DNA of 64,000 nucleotides from Exiguobacterium sp. s122 (GCF_018618475.1 NZ_JACSMD010000001.1:496001-560000), one strand, 5' to 3'. Shown: positions 52,181-63,176, numbered from the stretch's first letter. Notes: generated by a model not told the origin, from the letters alone. Translations and numbers: made by a program.

Positions 52181-53725
52181 TTAGAACGTCTCAGACGTTG
52201 TTTTCGCTTGCATGTGGAGTTGGAGGTAATCCGGGCCACCTGCTTTTGAATCGGTTCCAGACATGTTGAATCCACCGAACGGTTGGTAACCCACGATAGC
52301 GCCTGTGCAACCACGGTTGAAGTACAAGTTTCCGACGTGGAAGTTTTGACGTGCGTACTCTTGGTTCGAGCGGTCACGCGTAAGGACGGCACCTGTCAAG
52401 CCGTACTCGGTGTTGTTGGCGATGTCGATCGCTTCTTTGAAGCTGCTCGCTTTCGTGAGCGCGACGATTGGTCCAAAAATCTCTTCTTGCATGAGTCGTG
52501 CTTTTGGATCGACGTCCGCGACGACCGTCGGTTCAACGAAGTAACCCGTCGAATCGTCCGCTTTTCCGCCCGTGAGGACGCGTCCTTCTTCTTTTGCCAC
52601 ATCGAAGTACGACGTGATTTTTTTGAACGCTGACGCGTCGATGACCGGTCCCATGAAGTGTTCGTTCTTCTCCGTGTTGCCGACCGAGAGTTCGTTCGTC
52701 AATTCGACGACGCGGTCGAGTACTGTGTCATACACGCTGTCGACGATGACGGCACGTGAACATGCTGAACATTTCTGTCCTGAGAAACCGAACGCCGATT
52801 TGACAATCGACTGCGCTGCGAGCTCAAGGTCTGCTGATTCGTCAACGACAATCGTATCTTTTCCACCCATCTCGGCGATGATGCGTTTGAGCCAGATTTG
52901 GCCATCGTTCAACTTCGAAGCGCGCTCATTGATGCGCAACCCGACGTCGCGTGAGCCTGTAAAGCTGATGAAGCGTGTCTTCGGATGGTCGACAAGGTAG
53001 TCACCGACTTCAGCGCCCGGTCCTGGAATGAAGTTGAGGACGCCTTTTGGAAGACCTGCTTCTTCCATCACTTCGACGAATTTCGCCGCAACGATTGGTG
53101 TTGTCGAAGCTGGCTTCAAGAGAATCGTGTTCCCGGCAACGATGGCCGCAACGGCTGTCCCTGCCATGATGGCGAACGGGAAGTTCCATGGGCTGATGAC
53201 GATTCCGACCCCGAGTGGAATGTAGTCATAGCGGTTGTATTCGCCTGGACGGCTCTCGACTTTTTTACCCGCCTTCAGTTCGAGCATTTGACGTGCATAG
53301 TACTCCATGAAGTCGATTGCTTCGGCTGTATCTGCGTCCGCTTCGTTCCATGGTTTTCCTGCTTCTTTAACGAGATACGCTGAGAACTCGTGCTTGCGTT
53401 TACGGACGATGTTCGCCGCTTTGAACAACACGTCTGCACGGACAGCCGGGTCCACATGGCGCCACGTATCAAACGCTGTGAGCGCTTCTTGCATCGCACG
53501 CTCTGCGAGTTCTTGGTTCGCCTTTGAGACGCGCCCGATGACTTCATCTTTCTTCGCCGGGTTGTAAGACGTGATTTTATCCTCCGTCGTCACTTTTTCC
53601 CCACCGATAACGAGCGGATAGTCTTGCCCGAGCTCTCCGTTCACTTTCTCGATTGCCGCTTGAATCGCCGCAGCGTTCTCTTTGTTTGTAAAGTCTGTGA
53701 ATGGTTCGTGTTTGTATGGAATCAT
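52181..53725 (-). CDS. pruA: L-glutamate gamma-semialdehyde (1-pyrroline-5-carboxylate) dehydrogenase
   Basis: 514 residues of the aldehyde dehydrogenase superfamily, P5C type (PruA/RocA). The N-terminal [11 protein letters not shown] and [23 protein letters not shown] are typical of this subgroup. The cofactor segment is [13 protein letters not shown], the catalytic glutamate is in IAEMGGKDT, and the nucleophile is C319 in [13 protein letters not shown]. It converts glutamate semialdehyde from proline or arginine to glutamate. The ATG at 53725 has AAAGGGGG upstream; a longer frame is rejected. A cre-like palindrome is close upstream. Confidence 0.92.
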   Translation of the reverse strand: MIPYKHEPFTDFTNKENAAAIQAAIEKVNGELGQDYPLVIGGEKVTTEDKITSYNPAKKDEVIGRVSKANQELAERAMQEALTAFDTWRHVDPAVRADVLFKAANIVRKRKHEFSAYLVKEAGKPWNEADADTAEAIDFMEYYARQMLELKAGKKVESRPGEYNRYDYIPLGVGIVISPWNFPFAIMAGTAVAAIVAGNTILLKPASTTPIVAAKFVEVMEEAGLPKGVLNFIPGPGAEVGDYLVDHPKTRFISFTGSRDVGLRINERASKLNDGQIWLKRIIAEMGGKDTIVVDESADLELAAQSIVKSAFGFSGQKCSACSRAVIVDSVYDTVLDRVVELTNELSVGNTEKNEHFMGPVIDASAFKKITSYFDVAKEEGRVLTGGKADDSTGYFVEPTVVADVDPKARLMQEEIFGPIVALTKASSFKEAIDIANNTEYGLTGAVLTRDRSNQEYARQNFHVGNLYFNRGCTGAIVGYQPFGGFNMSGTDSKAGGPDYLQLHMQAKTTSETF

Positions 53726-53756
53726 TCTCGTTCCCCCTTTAACGTGATGGTGAGCA

Positions 53757-53770
53757 TTTAAGCGCTTACG
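53757..53770 (-). promoter_or_regulatory. Weak cre-like palindrome upstream of pruA
   Basis: TAAGCGCTTA core palindrome 32 bp before the start; two flanking consensus positions are missed. CcpA control of amino-acid catabolism is plausible. Confidence 0.3.
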
Positions 53771-53897
53771 TCTGTATTGTATCGAAAATTTGACAAGAAT
53801 CCTAGTGAAACAATTTTCCAAAAAAGCGTGTCGTTTTCGCTCGAAATCGAGTCATGGTAGGATGAGGGCAAGAGAGGTAACGGGAAAGGATGATTGG

Positions 53898-54701
53898 ATG
53901 AAGAGATGGATCCTTCCGCTCGTGCTCGTCATGATGCTCGGCGCGTGCGGCAACGGAGAAGAACAGCCGGCTGAAGAGGTGAAGCGACCGCTTCCGGAAG
54001 CGGTCGAGACAATCTATACGGAGTATCAAGAAGCGCTTCAACAAAGCGATGCCGAGGCGCTCGCCGCCATCGACTATGTGGGAGAGCGGACCGATATCCC
54101 GGCGACAGGTGCCGTGACCCGTGAGCTTTCGCCCGGAGACATTTACGAGAGTTGGGTGAATGAGGCAGGGGACGTCGCTTATATCGTGCACGAGATGGAA
54201 GACCGGGAAGGGAACGAACTCCCGAACCGGTTGGCGAAAGTCGCCATTAAAGACGGTGACGAGTGGAAACTCGTCGTGACACCAGCTGTCCTCCCCATCG
54301 AGGTGATTGGTGAAATCGGCGAGTTGTTGACCGGGATTGAAGCGAACGAATACGGGGTCAACCCGGAAGCGAACGCCCGTCTCGCCGAAGTGCCGGAAGA
54401 CGAGGCTGGCCCGATTTACGACCGTGTCAACGCACAGACGGACTATGTCGCGCTCGAGGCGGACAACAACGTCTTTCTCTTGTTAGCGGAGACGCTCACC
54501 GTGCCCGAGAACCAACAAGTGATGGTCGATTACTTCGAGGCGTATGCGAACTGGTATACTGAACAAGAAGACGGGTTGCGCGCGGCGGCCGCGACCGAAG
54601 ACCCGGTGGAGTATCTCGACGTGCTCGAACCGCTCAAACAATCATTAGAACAAGCCATCGACGGCTACGACGAGCGACTCGTCGATCCGTCATTCGGTTA
54701 A
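53898..54701 (+). CDS. Lipoprotein of unknown function
   Basis: 267 residues with a lipoprotein signal peptide: MKRWILPLVLVMMLGACGN, where LGAC is the lipobox, then a Glu/Pro-rich linker. The mature part is very acidic and mainly helical, with a possible small beta domain (AKVAIKDGDEWKLVVTPAV). I do not recognise a family. ATG at 53898 lies 7 bp after AAAGGA; the upstream extension has no signal sequence. It is 13 bp before bcp, so the two may share a transcript. Membrane-anchored at the outer face is inferred. Confidence 0.75.
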   Translation: MKRWILPLVLVMMLGACGNGEEQPAEEVKRPLPEAVETIYTEYQEALQQSDAEALAAIDYVGERTDIPATGAVTRELSPGDIYESWVNEAGDVAYIVHEMEDREGNELPNRLAKVAIKDGDEWKLVVTPAVLPIEVIGEIGELLTGIEANEYGVNPEANARLAEVPEDEAGPIYDRVNAQTDYVALEADNNVFLLLAETLTVPENQQVMVDYFEAYANWYTEQEDGLRAAAATEDPVEYLDVLEPLKQSLEQAIDGYDERLVDPSFG

Positions 54702-54714
54702 GGAGGAAACAAGC

Positions 54715-55152
54715 ATGCTAGCACCGACATTCACATTACCGAACCAAAACGGGGACATGATTTCGCTTGAACAGTATCGTGGACAAAAGGTCGTCCTCTA
54801 CTTCTACCCGAAAGATTCAACACCGGGCTGCACGACCGAGGCGTGTGACTTCCGTGACGCGATGCCAAAACTGTCAGGCGCCGTCGTCATCGGCATCTCG
54901 GCCGATAGTCAGAAAAAGCATCAAAACTTCATCAACAAGCATGAGCTCCCGTTCGACCTCCTCGTCGATGCCGACCATGAAGTATCTGAGCTCTATGGCG
55001 TTTGGCAACTGAAAAAGAACTACGGAAAAGAGTATTATGGCATCGTTCGTTCAACATTCCTCATCAATGAAGATGGATACATCGAACAAGAATGGCGAAG
55101 CGTCAAAGTAAACGGGCACGTCGACGAGGTCGTCGCGGCCGTAACGTCATAA
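54715..55152 (+). CDS. bcp: Thioredoxin-dependent peroxiredoxin Bcp
   Basis: 145 residues of the peroxiredoxin Q/BCP type: LYFYPKDSTPGCTTEACDFRD places the peroxidatic cysteine and a resolving cysteine five residues later, the alpha2 type. IVRSTFLINEDGYIE and VNGHVDEVV complete the fold. It reduces hydroperoxides in the cytoplasm using thioredoxin. The second gene after the lipoprotein, with a strong GGAGGAAACAAGC ribosome binding site and a terminator after it. Confidence 0.92.
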   Translation: MLAPTFTLPNQNGDMISLEQYRGQKVVLYFYPKDSTPGCTTEACDFRDAMPKLSGAVVIGISADSQKKHQNFINKHELPFDLLVDADHEVSELYGVWQLKKNYGKEYYGIVRSTFLINEDGYIEQEWRSVKVNGHVDEVVAAVTS

Positions 55153-55158
55153 ACTCGA

Positions 55159-55188
55159 GCGGTCTCCTAAAAAAGGAGGCCGTTTTTT
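55159..55188 (+). terminator. Intrinsic terminator of bcp
   Basis: CGGTCTCCT / AGGAGGCCG arms (one G-U), followed by six T. Confidence 0.85.
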
Positions 55189-55374
55189 CATGCAGACGTT
55201 TACAATTTGATGTCAATTCAACAAACCAAAAGCCATTGTGTACGAACACCTGAGCCGGTTTGTGACAAGTTGTTTACGCATCAATCGGTCAAAATGGGAT
55301 GGGGATGAACTTGACGTGTATGTGAATCTTCTGAAAAATGGGAGAGGCAATGTATACATAGGGGGAACGAACAG

Positions 55375-56736
55375 ATGGCACAATTTGAAAACTGGTTAAC
55401 GAAGCTATCGGACCTAGTCTGGGGTCCACACTTACTCATCTTATTGATTGGAACGGGGATTTATTTGACCGTCCGCCTCGGCTTCATCCAAGTGACAAGA
55501 CTCGGCTTCGGCTTAAGGGAAGCGTTCATTCCGAAAGCCAAAGCGAAAGCAGAACAGAAAAAACAACGAGGGGATATCACCCATTTCCAGGCACTCATGA
55601 CCGCACTCGCAGCGACAGTCGGGACTGGGAATATGGTCGGGGTTGCCACGGCCGTCGTACTCGGTGGACCGGGCGCCATCGTCTGGATGTGGTTGTCAGG
55701 ATTTATCGGGATGGCAACGAAATACGCAGAGGCCATCCTTGCTGTCAAATATCGTGTCGTCGATGAGCGGGGCGAGATTGCCGGTGGCCCGATGTACTAT
55801 TTAGAGCACGGCTTAAAAAAACGTTGGCTCGGCATGACGTTCGCCTTGTTCGCGGCTGTCGCGGCGTTCGGAATCGGGAACGGCGTCCAAACGAACTCGA
55901 TTAGTCTTGCGCTCAACACGTCGTTCGGTGTGCCGATGCTCGTCACGGGACTCATTCTCATGATACTGACGGCGTTCGTCATTCTCGGCGGCGTCAAGTC
56001 AATCGGAAAAGTCGTCGGCGTGTTCGTGCCAATCATGATTATCGGGTACATCGGCGGTGGACTCGTCATTCTCGTCATGAACTTCGAGTTGATTCCGTCC
56101 GCATTCGCGACCATCTTCGCGAGCACGTTCAGCGCCGAAGCGATTGGTGGCGGGGCACTCGGGGCGGCGATTCGCTACGGGGTCGCCCGTGGGGTGTTCT
56201 CGAACGAGGCTGGTCTCGGGTCGGCACCGATTGCGGCGGCTGCCGCGAAGACCGATTTCCCGGGACGCCAAGCGCTCGTTTCGATGACCCAAGTGTTGAT
56301 TGATACGCTCATCGTCTGTTCGATTACGGGCTTGACGATCGTCATGAGCGGTCAGTATACGAGCGGCCTTCAAGGCATCGAGTTGACGCAAGCGTCGTTC
56401 GCTTATTTCCTCGGCCCGATCGGCGAACTGATCGTCACCATCTCACTCGTCTTCTTCGCCTTCTCGACGGTGATTGGTTGGTGTTACTACGGGGAACGGT
56501 CCATCTATTATCTATTCGGTGAGCGGTCGATCGTCCCATATCGTATCCTCTATATCGTTGTTGCGGGACTCGGCGCGATGACGACGAACTTGAACCTCAT
56601 TTGGGCCATCTCAGACGTCTTCAACGGGTTGATGGCCATCCCGAACTTGATTGGGTTGTTGTTCTTGTCCGGGGTCGTCGTCGCGGAGACGAAGCGCTTC
56701 GAGTTGGAACGACAGAAAGAGCGCTTAGCTGCCTAG
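55375..56736 (+). CDS. Sodium:alanine/glycine symporter, AGCS family
   Basis: 453 residues with about 10-11 membrane segments. Family marks are TAVGTGNMVGVATAVVLGGPGA-like residues near 80-105, the MWLSGFIGMATKYAEAILAVKYR signature and RGVFSNEAGLGSAPIAAAAA. AGCS carriers import alanine, glycine or D-alanine with sodium. Homologues include Bacillus AlsT and DagA-like proteins. GGGGGAACGAACAG precedes the ATG. Monocistronic, with a 118-bp palindromic element and a terminator after the stop. Confidence 0.92.
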   Translation: MAQFENWLTKLSDLVWGPHLLILLIGTGIYLTVRLGFIQVTRLGFGLREAFIPKAKAKAEQKKQRGDITHFQALMTALAATVGTGNMVGVATAVVLGGPGAIVWMWLSGFIGMATKYAEAILAVKYRVVDERGEIAGGPMYYLEHGLKKRWLGMTFALFAAVAAFGIGNGVQTNSISLALNTSFGVPMLVTGLILMILTAFVILGGVKSIGKVVGVFVPIMIIGYIGGGLVILVMNFELIPSAFATIFASTFSAEAIGGGALGAAIRYGVARGVFSNEAGLGSAPIAAAAAKTDFPGRQALVSMTQVLIDTLIVCSITGLTIVMSGQYTSGLQGIELTQASFAYFLGPIGELIVTISLVFFAFSTVIGWCYYGERSIYYLFGERSIVPYRILYIVVAGLGAMTTNLNLIWAISDVFNGLMAIPNLIGLLFLSGVVVAETKRFELERQKERLAA

Positions 56737-56747
56737 TCAACTGACGT

Positions 56748-56865
56748 GCTCGTCCATAGCGTTCACGCTTTCCGCAGACAATGCCGGAGCCGCATCGCGA
56801 CTTACGTCGCTGCTGGGTCTCCATAGGATTGCATTCCTGCCGGAGTCGGAACGCTATGGACGAGC
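56748..56865. repeat. 118-bp palindromic element (REP-like)
   Basis: Perfect 16-bp terminal inverted arms, GCTCGTCCATAGCGTT (56748-56763) and its complement (56850-56865). An inner hairpin GCGAC-TTAC-GTCGC (56797-56810) and CCGGAG motifs on both sides lie between them. It encodes nothing and lies 11 bp after a stop codon. It resembles interspersed palindromic repeats known from Bacillales genomes in its core G-C-G-A-C/G-T-C-G-C and GGAGTC elements, but only one copy is in this window. Confidence 0.7.
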
Positions 56866-56869
56866 CGTG

Positions 56870-56905
56870 CAGACGGTCGCCGGATGGTGGCCGTCTGTTT
56901 GTTTT
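56870..56905 (+). terminator. Intrinsic terminator after the palindromic element
   Basis: CAGACGGTCGCC / GGTGGCCGTCTG stem (two G-U), loop of four, then TTTGTTTT. Probably ends the symporter transcript. Confidence 0.75.
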
Positions 56906-56925
56906 GACTCTGTGGATGAAATGAA

Positions 56926-56968
56926 TAAAGACGAGCCCGATTGCTTTCGCAATCTGTCTCGTCTTTTT
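56926..56968. terminator. Bidirectional terminator before the chemoreceptor gene
   Basis: GACGAG/CTCGTC outer and GATTGC/GCAATC inner arms around TTTC, T5 on the plus strand and a T-rich tail on the minus strand. Confidence 0.78.
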
Positions 56969-56969
56969 G

Positions 56970-58679
56970 TCATACTTTGAATTGGTTGATCAGTTCGTTC
57001 AATTCGTCCATCTTTTGTTGCGACATCTCGGTGGCCCGGTTTAACTCCGCGAACCGGTCGACCGAGAGTGTCACTTTCTCGGCGATTTCTTGCGTACCGA
57101 GCGCGCCATTGTTCACCGTGACGGCGACGTCTTGAATGACGGATATCATATTCGTCGTCAACTGTTCGAGCTCGGTCGCGGCATCGGCAAATTCAGAAGC
57201 GGTCGTCTCAAAACGTCCCGCGTCCGCGCTGTATTGTTCCGCTGCCTCCTCGAGCTGGTCGTAGTCTTTGACGACGTTCGTGTCGAGGAACGTGAGCATC
57301 TCGCTCGACGTCTCGTTCAAATGGTCAACCGATTGGAGCACGGTCGTCGAGATGACTTGAATCCGTTCGACGGTCGAGCGACTCGTCTCAGCAAGCTTCC
57401 GAATCTCGTCGGCAACGACGGCGAACCCGCGGCCAGCTTCACCCGCGCGAGCGGCTTCAATCGAGGCGTTCAAAGACAACAAGTTCGTCTGAGCGGCGAT
57501 ATCTAAAATATCGTTCGTGAGTGTCGCGATTTCCCGGACGGCTTTCGCATCTTGCATCGCCCGCTCGAGGCGTTGTCTTGTCGAATCGAGGACGTGGAGG
57601 GCGGACGATTTCGCTTCGACGGCGTGGCCACGAAGGGCGACGGCACGGGCATCGACCCGTTTTGCCTCCTCTTTTCGCTCCGCCGCCATCGAGACGATGT
57701 GTTGGAGCGTCCGTTCCATATCGGAAGCCGAAGCGTTCATTTCCTGGGCACTTGCGGCCGTTTGTTGCATGCCGGCCGTCAAATCCTCGGTCGTCGCGGC
57801 CGTCGTCGTCATGTACGTATCGAGTGCTTTCAATTCTTCATACGTGTTGGCCGATTGGGCGGAAACACCGCGGGACACGTCGTTCACTTGCAAGATCAGT
57901 TGACGCAAGTTGGCGATGAATTGATTAAAATCACGTGCGAGTCCCGAAAACTCGTCACGCCGTTTTACCGGGATTGCCGTCGTCAAATCGCCTTCACTCG
58001 TGGCGAGCTCTCGCATCTTCACTTTGAATTCGTTCAACGGTTCAAAGATAGAACGGAAAATGAATAGCATCATGAATACGGTAAAGATGGCCGCGAGCAC
58101 CATGATGACGATGAGTGTGAGTTGAACTTGTTCGAATAATGTCTCACCTTGCTCAGTATCTTGGATGATTTCCTCCCGGTTCAAGTTGACGAGGAGTCCG
58201 AACGTGTTTGACAAGGCGTCCGCACTCGGTGTCGCCGTGTCACGGATGTACGCCTCGGCTGCCGCTTGGCCTTCCTCGTTCGAGAGGCGCAACAGTTCCG
58301 TAATGTTCGTCTGGAACGTGGCCCACTGCGTATTGGCCTGCTCGAACAGCTTATGATCTTCCTCATGATCCGCAAGCATCGTTGAGCCGTAGCTGGTCAT
58401 GCGCTGTTCTAAAATCGTGACGCTCGTTTGGATATCGCGCTCGATGTTTTGTTTCGTCACCGCATCGTCGACGAGGACGTGGCGAATCAAATGACGGCGA
58501 ATCTCGAGCAATTGTTTATCGACTTGATGGATTTGGTCCATGCCGGGCACCCACGAGACACTCATGTCTTCTTGTGCCGCTTTCGAGGCGTTCAACGCGT
58601 ATAAGGCGTATCCGCTCACCCCGAGCAACAAGACGAGCAAGACGGTAAACGCGGCAATTAACTTATTCCGGATTGACAT
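56970..58679 (-). CDS. Methyl-accepting chemotaxis protein
   Basis: 569 residues. A membrane segment (~8-30), an exterior four-helix ligand domain (~35-185), a second membrane segment (~188-212) and HAMP (~213-265) precede the signalling coiled coil (~280-569). The hairpin tip is [24 protein letters not shown] followed by ADEIRKLAE. It should signal through CheA/CheW to flagella and indicates motility. Two starts are possible: ATG at 58679 with GGGAGG 6 bp upstream (chosen) and ATG at 58697 with AAGGAG 8 bp upstream, adding six residues. Confidence 0.93.
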   Translation of the reverse strand: MSIRNKLIAAFTVLLVLLLGVSGYALYALNASKAAQEDMSVSWVPGMDQIHQVDKQLLEIRRHLIRHVLVDDAVTKQNIERDIQTSVTILEQRMTSYGSTMLADHEEDHKLFEQANTQWATFQTNITELLRLSNEEGQAAAEAYIRDTATPSADALSNTFGLLVNLNREEIIQDTEQGETLFEQVQLTLIVIMVLAAIFTVFMMLFIFRSIFEPLNEFKVKMRELATSEGDLTTAIPVKRRDEFSGLARDFNQFIANLRQLILQVNDVSRGVSAQSANTYEELKALDTYMTTTAATTEDLTAGMQQTAASAQEMNASASDMERTLQHIVSMAAERKEEAKRVDARAVALRGHAVEAKSSALHVLDSTRQRLERAMQDAKAVREIATLTNDILDIAAQTNLLSLNASIEAARAGEAGRGFAVVADEIRKLAETSRSTVERIQVISTTVLQSVDHLNETSSEMLTFLDTNVVKDYDQLEEAAEQYSADAGRFETTASEFADAATELEQLTTNMISVIQDVAVTVNNGALGTQEIAEKVTLSVDRFAELNRATEMSQQKMDELNELINQFKV

Positions 58680-58895
58680 AATGATCCTCCCTGTCATTCA
58701 GTCTTCTCCTTAAGCATAAGGACTATCTTTCAGCGACCGAATAGGTATTTTTGGAAACGAGTCAATGTTCGGGTCGGATTTCCCATGTTTGTAAAAAATC
58801 ATGGCGATTTTGAGCAGATTGGATTTTCTTTTTTGTCTCATAAAATAGTGGTATGATAAGGAACGATGTATGAAACCATGTTGGAGGTGTGAAGA

Positions 58896-59186
58896 TTGAC
58901 TCGAATCACAGAAGATGAAGTACGGCACGTCGCCGGACTCGCCCGCCTTGCGATCACGGATGATGAGGTGACGCACTTCACGGAGCAATTGACAAAAATC
59001 CTCGAGTTCGCGGAGCAACTCGATGAACTCGATACAACGGGCGTCATCCCGACGACCCATGCCCTAGATTTGAAAAATGTACTACGCAAAGACGAGGTCC
59101 GCCCGTCGCTTCCACGCGAGGAAGTCGAACGGATGGCACCTGATTGGGAAAACGGCCAAGTCCGCGTCCCAGCTGTCTTTGAATAA
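58896..59186 (+). CDS. gatC: Aspartyl/glutamyl-tRNA amidotransferase subunit C
   Basis: 96 residues: [57 protein letters not shown] are typical GatC. It stabilises GatA-GatB, the complex that amidates Glu-tRNA(Gln) and Asp-tRNA(Asn). The start is TTG, 6 bp after GGAGGTG. First gene of gatCAB, 10 bp before gatA. Confidence 0.95.
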   Translation: MTRITEDEVRHVAGLARLAITDDEVTHFTEQLTKILEFAEQLDELDTTGVIPTTHALDLKNVLRKDEVRPSLPREEVERMAPDWENGQVRVPAVFE

Positions 59187-59196
59187 GGAGGCCCCT

Positions 59197-60639
59197 ATGA
59201 GTTTATTCGACCACGGTGTAGCGAAGCTACATACCTTATTAAAAGAAGGCGAAGTCACGGTGACGGACCTCGTCAAAGAATCGTTCGACCAAATCGAACG
59301 CACGGATGAGAAAATCGGTGCGTTCTTGACGCTCAACGAGGATGCGTTCGAGCAGGCGAAACGGATGGACGACCTCGCGAAGACAGCGGACAACCCGCTC
59401 TTCGGATTGCCGATTGGCGTCAAAGACAACATTGTCACGAAAGGGACACGGACGACGTGTGCCTCGAAATTCCTCGAAAACTTCGTCCCGGCCCATGACG
59501 CGACGGTCGTCGAGCGTCTCCATGACGCCGGTGCCGTCACGATCGGGAAGCTCAACATGGACGAGTTCGCGATGGGCTCGTCGAACGAGAACTCGGCGTT
59601 CAAAGTCGTCCGCAACCCATGGGACCCGACACGCGTCCCGGGCGGTTCGTCAGGCGGTTCGGCTGCGACGGTCGCGGCCGGACAAGTCCTGTTTAGCCTC
59701 GGTTCAGATACGGGCGGTTCGATTCGTCAACCGGCGGCCTATTGTGGCGTCGTCGGGATGAAACCGACGTACGGCCTCGTCTCACGTTACGGCCTCGTTG
59801 CCTTCGCCTCATCGCTCGACCAAATCGGTCCGCTCACACGTACGGTCGAAGACAACGCCTACTTGTTGAACGCGATCGCCGGTCATTGCGAGATGGACTC
59901 GACGTCGTCGACGGTCGAGCTTCCGGACTACACGAAGTCGCTTCATGGCGACATCAAAGGCTTGAAACTCGCACTCCCGGAAGAGTTCATGGCCGAAGGC
60001 GTGTCAGACGGTGTCCGCAAACAGATAGAAGAAGCGATCGAGACGCTCAAGTCGCTCGGTGCGACAGTCGAGACGGTCTCACTCCCGACAGTGAAATATG
60101 CGCTCCCGACATACTACTTGCTCGCGTCATCGGAAGCGTCTTCCAACCTCGCCCGGTTTGACGGCATCCGTTACGGACGTCGCGCCGAGGCCGATGCGCT
60201 CGAAGAAGTATTCACGTACTCGCGTGAGCAAGGTTTCGGGGAAGAAGTCAAGCGTCGTATCATGCTCGGAACATACGCCTTAAGCTCTGGTTACTACGAT
60301 GCGTTCTACAAGAAGTCACAACAAGTGCGCACGCTCATGAAGCAAGACTTCGCGAACGTGTTCGCCGACTACGACGCCATCATCGGACCGACTGCGCCAA
60401 CGGTCGCGTTCAAACTTGGCGACCAGCTCGAAGACCCGCTCACGATGTATGCCAACGACATCATGACAATCCCGGTCAACTTGGCGGGTGTCCCGGCTAT
60501 CTCGGTCCCGGCCGGCCTATCAGAAGGCCTCCCGGTCGGTTTACAGATCATCGGGAACCATTACAGTGAACCAACACTCTACCGCGTGGCCCATGCTTTC
60601 GAACAAGCAAACGGCGGTTTCAAAATGCCACAGCTTTAA
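59197..60639 (+). CDS. gatA: Aspartyl/glutamyl-tRNA amidotransferase subunit A
   Basis: 480 residues of the amidase signature family. The catalytic lysine lies in [10 protein letters not shown], and the Ser-cisSer pair and glycine-rich signature in [15 protein letters not shown] and [16 protein letters not shown]. It hydrolyses glutamine and passes ammonia to GatB. The ATG at 59197 follows AAGGAGGCCCCT. gatB begins 12 bp after its stop. Confidence 0.96.
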   Translation: MSLFDHGVAKLHTLLKEGEVTVTDLVKESFDQIERTDEKIGAFLTLNEDAFEQAKRMDDLAKTADNPLFGLPIGVKDNIVTKGTRTTCASKFLENFVPAHDATVVERLHDAGAVTIGKLNMDEFAMGSSNENSAFKVVRNPWDPTRVPGGSSGGSAATVAAGQVLFSLGSDTGGSIRQPAAYCGVVGMKPTYGLVSRYGLVAFASSLDQIGPLTRTVEDNAYLLNAIAGHCEMDSTSSTVELPDYTKSLHGDIKGLKLALPEEFMAEGVSDGVRKQIEEAIETLKSLGATVETVSLPTVKYALPTYYLLASSEASSNLARFDGIRYGRRAEADALEEVFTYSREQGFGEEVKRRIMLGTYALSSGYYDAFYKKSQQVRTLMKQDFANVFADYDAIIGPTAPTVAFKLGDQLEDPLTMYANDIMTIPVNLAGVPAISVPAGLSEGLPVGLQIIGNHYSEPTLYRVAHAFEQANGGFKMPQL

Positions 60640-60651
60640 GGAGGACGTACG

Positions 60652-62082
60652 ATGAACTTTGAAACGATCATCGGGATCGAGGTGCACGCCGAGCTGAGCA
60701 CGAAGTCGAAGATTTGGTGTGGCTGCTCGCGCACGTACGGTGCCGAAACGAATACACAGACGTGTCCGATTTGTCTCGGACACCCGGGCGTCTTGCCTAA
60801 ACTGAACGAAGAGGCGGTCAATCTCGCAATCAAGGCGGCGATGGCACTCAACTGTGAAGTCGCGACCGATACAAAATTTGACCGCAAGAACTACTTCTAT
60901 CCGGACACGCCAAAAGCGTACCAAATCTCGCAGTTCGACCAGCCGATCGGCTTCAACGGTCACGTCGACGTCGAAGTCGACGGTGAGATGAAACGGTTCC
61001 GCATCGAGCGGGTCCACCTCGAAGAAGATGCCGGGAAGATGAACCACACGGGTGAGAAACACTCGGTTGTCGACTTCAACCGGACCGGGTCACCGCTCAT
61101 CGAGATCGTCAGTGAGGCCGACATGCGCTCACCGAAAGACGCTGTCGCGTACCTCGAGCGCTTAAAAGAAGTGCTCTCGTTCGCCGGTGTCTCGGACGTC
61201 AAGATGGAAGAAGGCTCGCTTCGTTGCGACTGTAACATCTCGGTCCGTCCGTTCGGTCAAGAACCGTTCGGGACGAAGACGGAGCTCAAAAACTTGAACT
61301 CGTTCTCGAACGTGTTGAAGGCGCTCGAGTATGAAGAAGACCGTCACCGCAAACTGCTCATCACGGGTGGCGTCATGCGTCAAGAGACGCTTCGTTTCGA
61401 TGAGGCGGCGAAGAAGACGATTCTCATGCGTGTCAAAGAAGGCGCGGCCGATTACCGCTACTTCCCAGAGCCGGACCTCGTCCGTCTCGAAATTGACGAG
61501 GCGTGGAAAGAACGCATCCGAGCGACGCTTCCAGAATTGCCGGCAGCCCGTCGCGAACGCTACATGAGCAATTACGGCTTGTCGGCGTATGACGCGAAGG
61601 CGCTCACGTCGACACGTGAGTTCTCGGACTTCTTCGAAGCGACGACAGCGGCTGGTGCCGAGCCAAAAGCGGCGGCAAACTGGCTCATGGGCGAAGTGCT
61701 CGGTCACTTGAACAAGTCGGACGAGACGATCGAGACGATGAAACTCACGCCGGGCGCACTCGCAGAGTTGATTCGTTTGATTGGAGACGGTACAATTTCT
61801 TCAAAGATCGCCAAACGTGTGTTCACGGCCATGATGGAAGAAGGCGCTGAACCGAAAGCGTATGTGGAAGCGAACGGCCTCGCCCAAATCTCGGACGAGA
61901 ACTTGCTTCGCGGCTACATCCTTGAGTTGTTCGAGGCGCATCCGCAAATGATTGAAGACTTTAAGAACGGGAAAGACCGTGCCAAAGGCTTCATCATCGG
62001 TCAAATCATGAAACAGACGAAAGGGATGGCGAACCCGGCACTCCTCGATGGCTTGTTCCACGAAGAGATTGCCAAACGCTGA
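60652..62082 (+). CDS. gatB: Aspartyl/glutamyl-tRNA amidotransferase subunit B
   Basis: 476 residues: [20 protein letters not shown] and [14 protein letters not shown] carry the zinc cysteines, followed by [14 protein letters not shown] and KNLNSF of the kinase-like domain. The helical and YqeY-like tail occupies ~300-476. It activates the tRNA-bound Glu or Asp with ATP and transfers ammonia. Last gene of the gat unit, though dgkB follows after only 62 bp with an intervening terminator. Confidence 0.96.
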   Translation: MNFETIIGIEVHAELSTKSKIWCGCSRTYGAETNTQTCPICLGHPGVLPKLNEEAVNLAIKAAMALNCEVATDTKFDRKNYFYPDTPKAYQISQFDQPIGFNGHVDVEVDGEMKRFRIERVHLEEDAGKMNHTGEKHSVVDFNRTGSPLIEIVSEADMRSPKDAVAYLERLKEVLSFAGVSDVKMEEGSLRCDCNISVRPFGQEPFGTKTELKNLNSFSNVLKALEYEEDRHRKLLITGGVMRQETLRFDEAAKKTILMRVKEGAADYRYFPEPDLVRLEIDEAWKERIRATLPELPAARRERYMSNYGLSAYDAKALTSTREFSDFFEATTAAGAEPKAAANWLMGEVLGHLNKSDETIETMKLTPGALAELIRLIGDGTISSKIAKRVFTAMMEEGAEPKAYVEANGLAQISDENLLRGYILELFEAHPQMIEDFKNGKDRAKGFIIGQIMKQTKGMANPALLDGLFHEEIAKR

Positions 62083-62089
62083 CGAAGCG

Positions 62090-62113
62090 GCGAGGCACTT
62101 GTGTCTCGCTTTT
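62090..62113 (+). terminator. Intrinsic terminator between gatB and dgkB
   Basis: GCGAGGCAC / GTGTCTCGC arms with a 2-base loop and TTTT; short loop and T-run, so read-through is likely. Confidence 0.6.
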
Positions 62114-62144
62114 CGCTCGATATGAGCAAAGGGAGAGAAAGAGT

Positions 62145-63143
62145 ATGCAACGGAAACGTGCGCGGGTCATCTATAACCCGACATCAGGAAAAGAAGTGAT
62201 CAAACGGGAGCTCCCGTACATCTTGAACCGCTTAGAGGATGCGGGTTATGAGACGTCGACGTACGCGACGAAAGCGATCGGCGACGCGACGCTCGAAGCC
62301 GTTCGAGCCGCGGAGGCCGATTTCGATTTGATTATCGCAGCCGGTGGAGACGGGACATTGAATGAGGTCATTTCAGGACTCGCACCGCTCGAGACGCGTC
62401 CGACGATTGGGCTCATTCCGGTCGGGACGACGAACGACTTCGCTCGTGCGATGCGCATCCCGTTAAGCGTCGTCGGGGCGCTCGACGTCATCTGTGACGG
62501 CTTCGAGATGCCGGTCGACCTCGGGGAGATTGAAGGGGAGAAGGGGGACATCCACTACTTCATCAACATCGCCGGCGGCGGCATCATGACCGAGTTATCG
62601 TACGAAGTGCCATCAAAGCTGAAGACGGCGCTCGGTCAGCTCGCCTATTACGTCAAAGGGATGGAGAAGTTACCGCTCATTAAACCGACGTATATCGAGC
62701 TCGAGCACGACGAAGGGACGTTCAGCGGCGAGGTGATGATTTTCCTCACGTCGAACTCGAACTCGGTCGGTGGTTTTGAGAAGATTTCTCCGCACGCGTC
62801 ACTCAATGACGGGCTGTTCGATTTGTTTATCTTACGAAAATGTAACTTGTTCGAGTTTATCCATGTCGTCCGCCTACTTTTACGGGGCGAGCACTTGTCG
62901 AGCCCGCTCGTCGAGCACGTCAAGACGAGCCGCGTCCGGATGAAGACGACGGAACCGATGAGTCTCAATATTGACGGGGAGTACGGGGGGGAGTGCACCG
63001 GTGAGATGCGGAACTTGTTCCGTCACTTGACGGTGCTCGCCCCGAACGCGCGCATTCGTGAGATGGAAGACTTGAACGCCCAATACGAGCGCGAACAGAT
63101 GATCAAACAGCTGTTCACCGTGTCAATCGAGAAAGCAGAATGA
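62145..63143 (+). CDS. dgkB: Diacylglycerol kinase DgkB
   Basis: 332 residues of the DAGK_cat/YegS-like fold: RVIYNPTSGKE, the nucleotide motif AAGGDGTLNEVISGL, LIPVGTTNDFARAMRIP and the late DGLFDLFILRKCN. It phosphorylates diacylglycerol left by lipoteichoic acid synthesis back to phosphatidate. The position after gatCAB and before rlmCD matches Bacillus subtilis (yerQ). GGGAGAGAAAGAGT precedes the ATG. Confidence 0.94.
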   Translation: MQRKRARVIYNPTSGKEVIKRELPYILNRLEDAGYETSTYATKAIGDATLEAVRAAEADFDLIIAAGGDGTLNEVISGLAPLETRPTIGLIPVGTTNDFARAMRIPLSVVGALDVICDGFEMPVDLGEIEGEKGDIHYFINIAGGGIMTELSYEVPSKLKTALGQLAYYVKGMEKLPLIKPTYIELEHDEGTFSGEVMIFLTSNSNSVGGFEKISPHASLNDGLFDLFILRKCNLFEFIHVVRLLLRGEHLSSPLVEHVKTSRVRMKTTEPMSLNIDGEYGGECTGEMRNLFRHLTVLAPNARIREMEDLNAQYEREQMIKQLFTVSIEKAE

Positions 63144-63147
63144 ATCG

Positions 63148-63176
63148 GCTCGGCGTGGCGCACACGCCGAGCTTTT
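63148..63176 (+). terminator. Intrinsic terminator after dgkB
   Basis: GCTCGGCGTG / CACGCCGAGC perfect stem with 5-base loop and TTTT. Confidence 0.82.

Noticed and set aside
55190-55374. Possible cre site and promoter upstream of the alanine/glycine symporter
   Set aside because: The best matches miss two or more consensus positions (TTGACG has no good -10; the cre-like site deviates twice).
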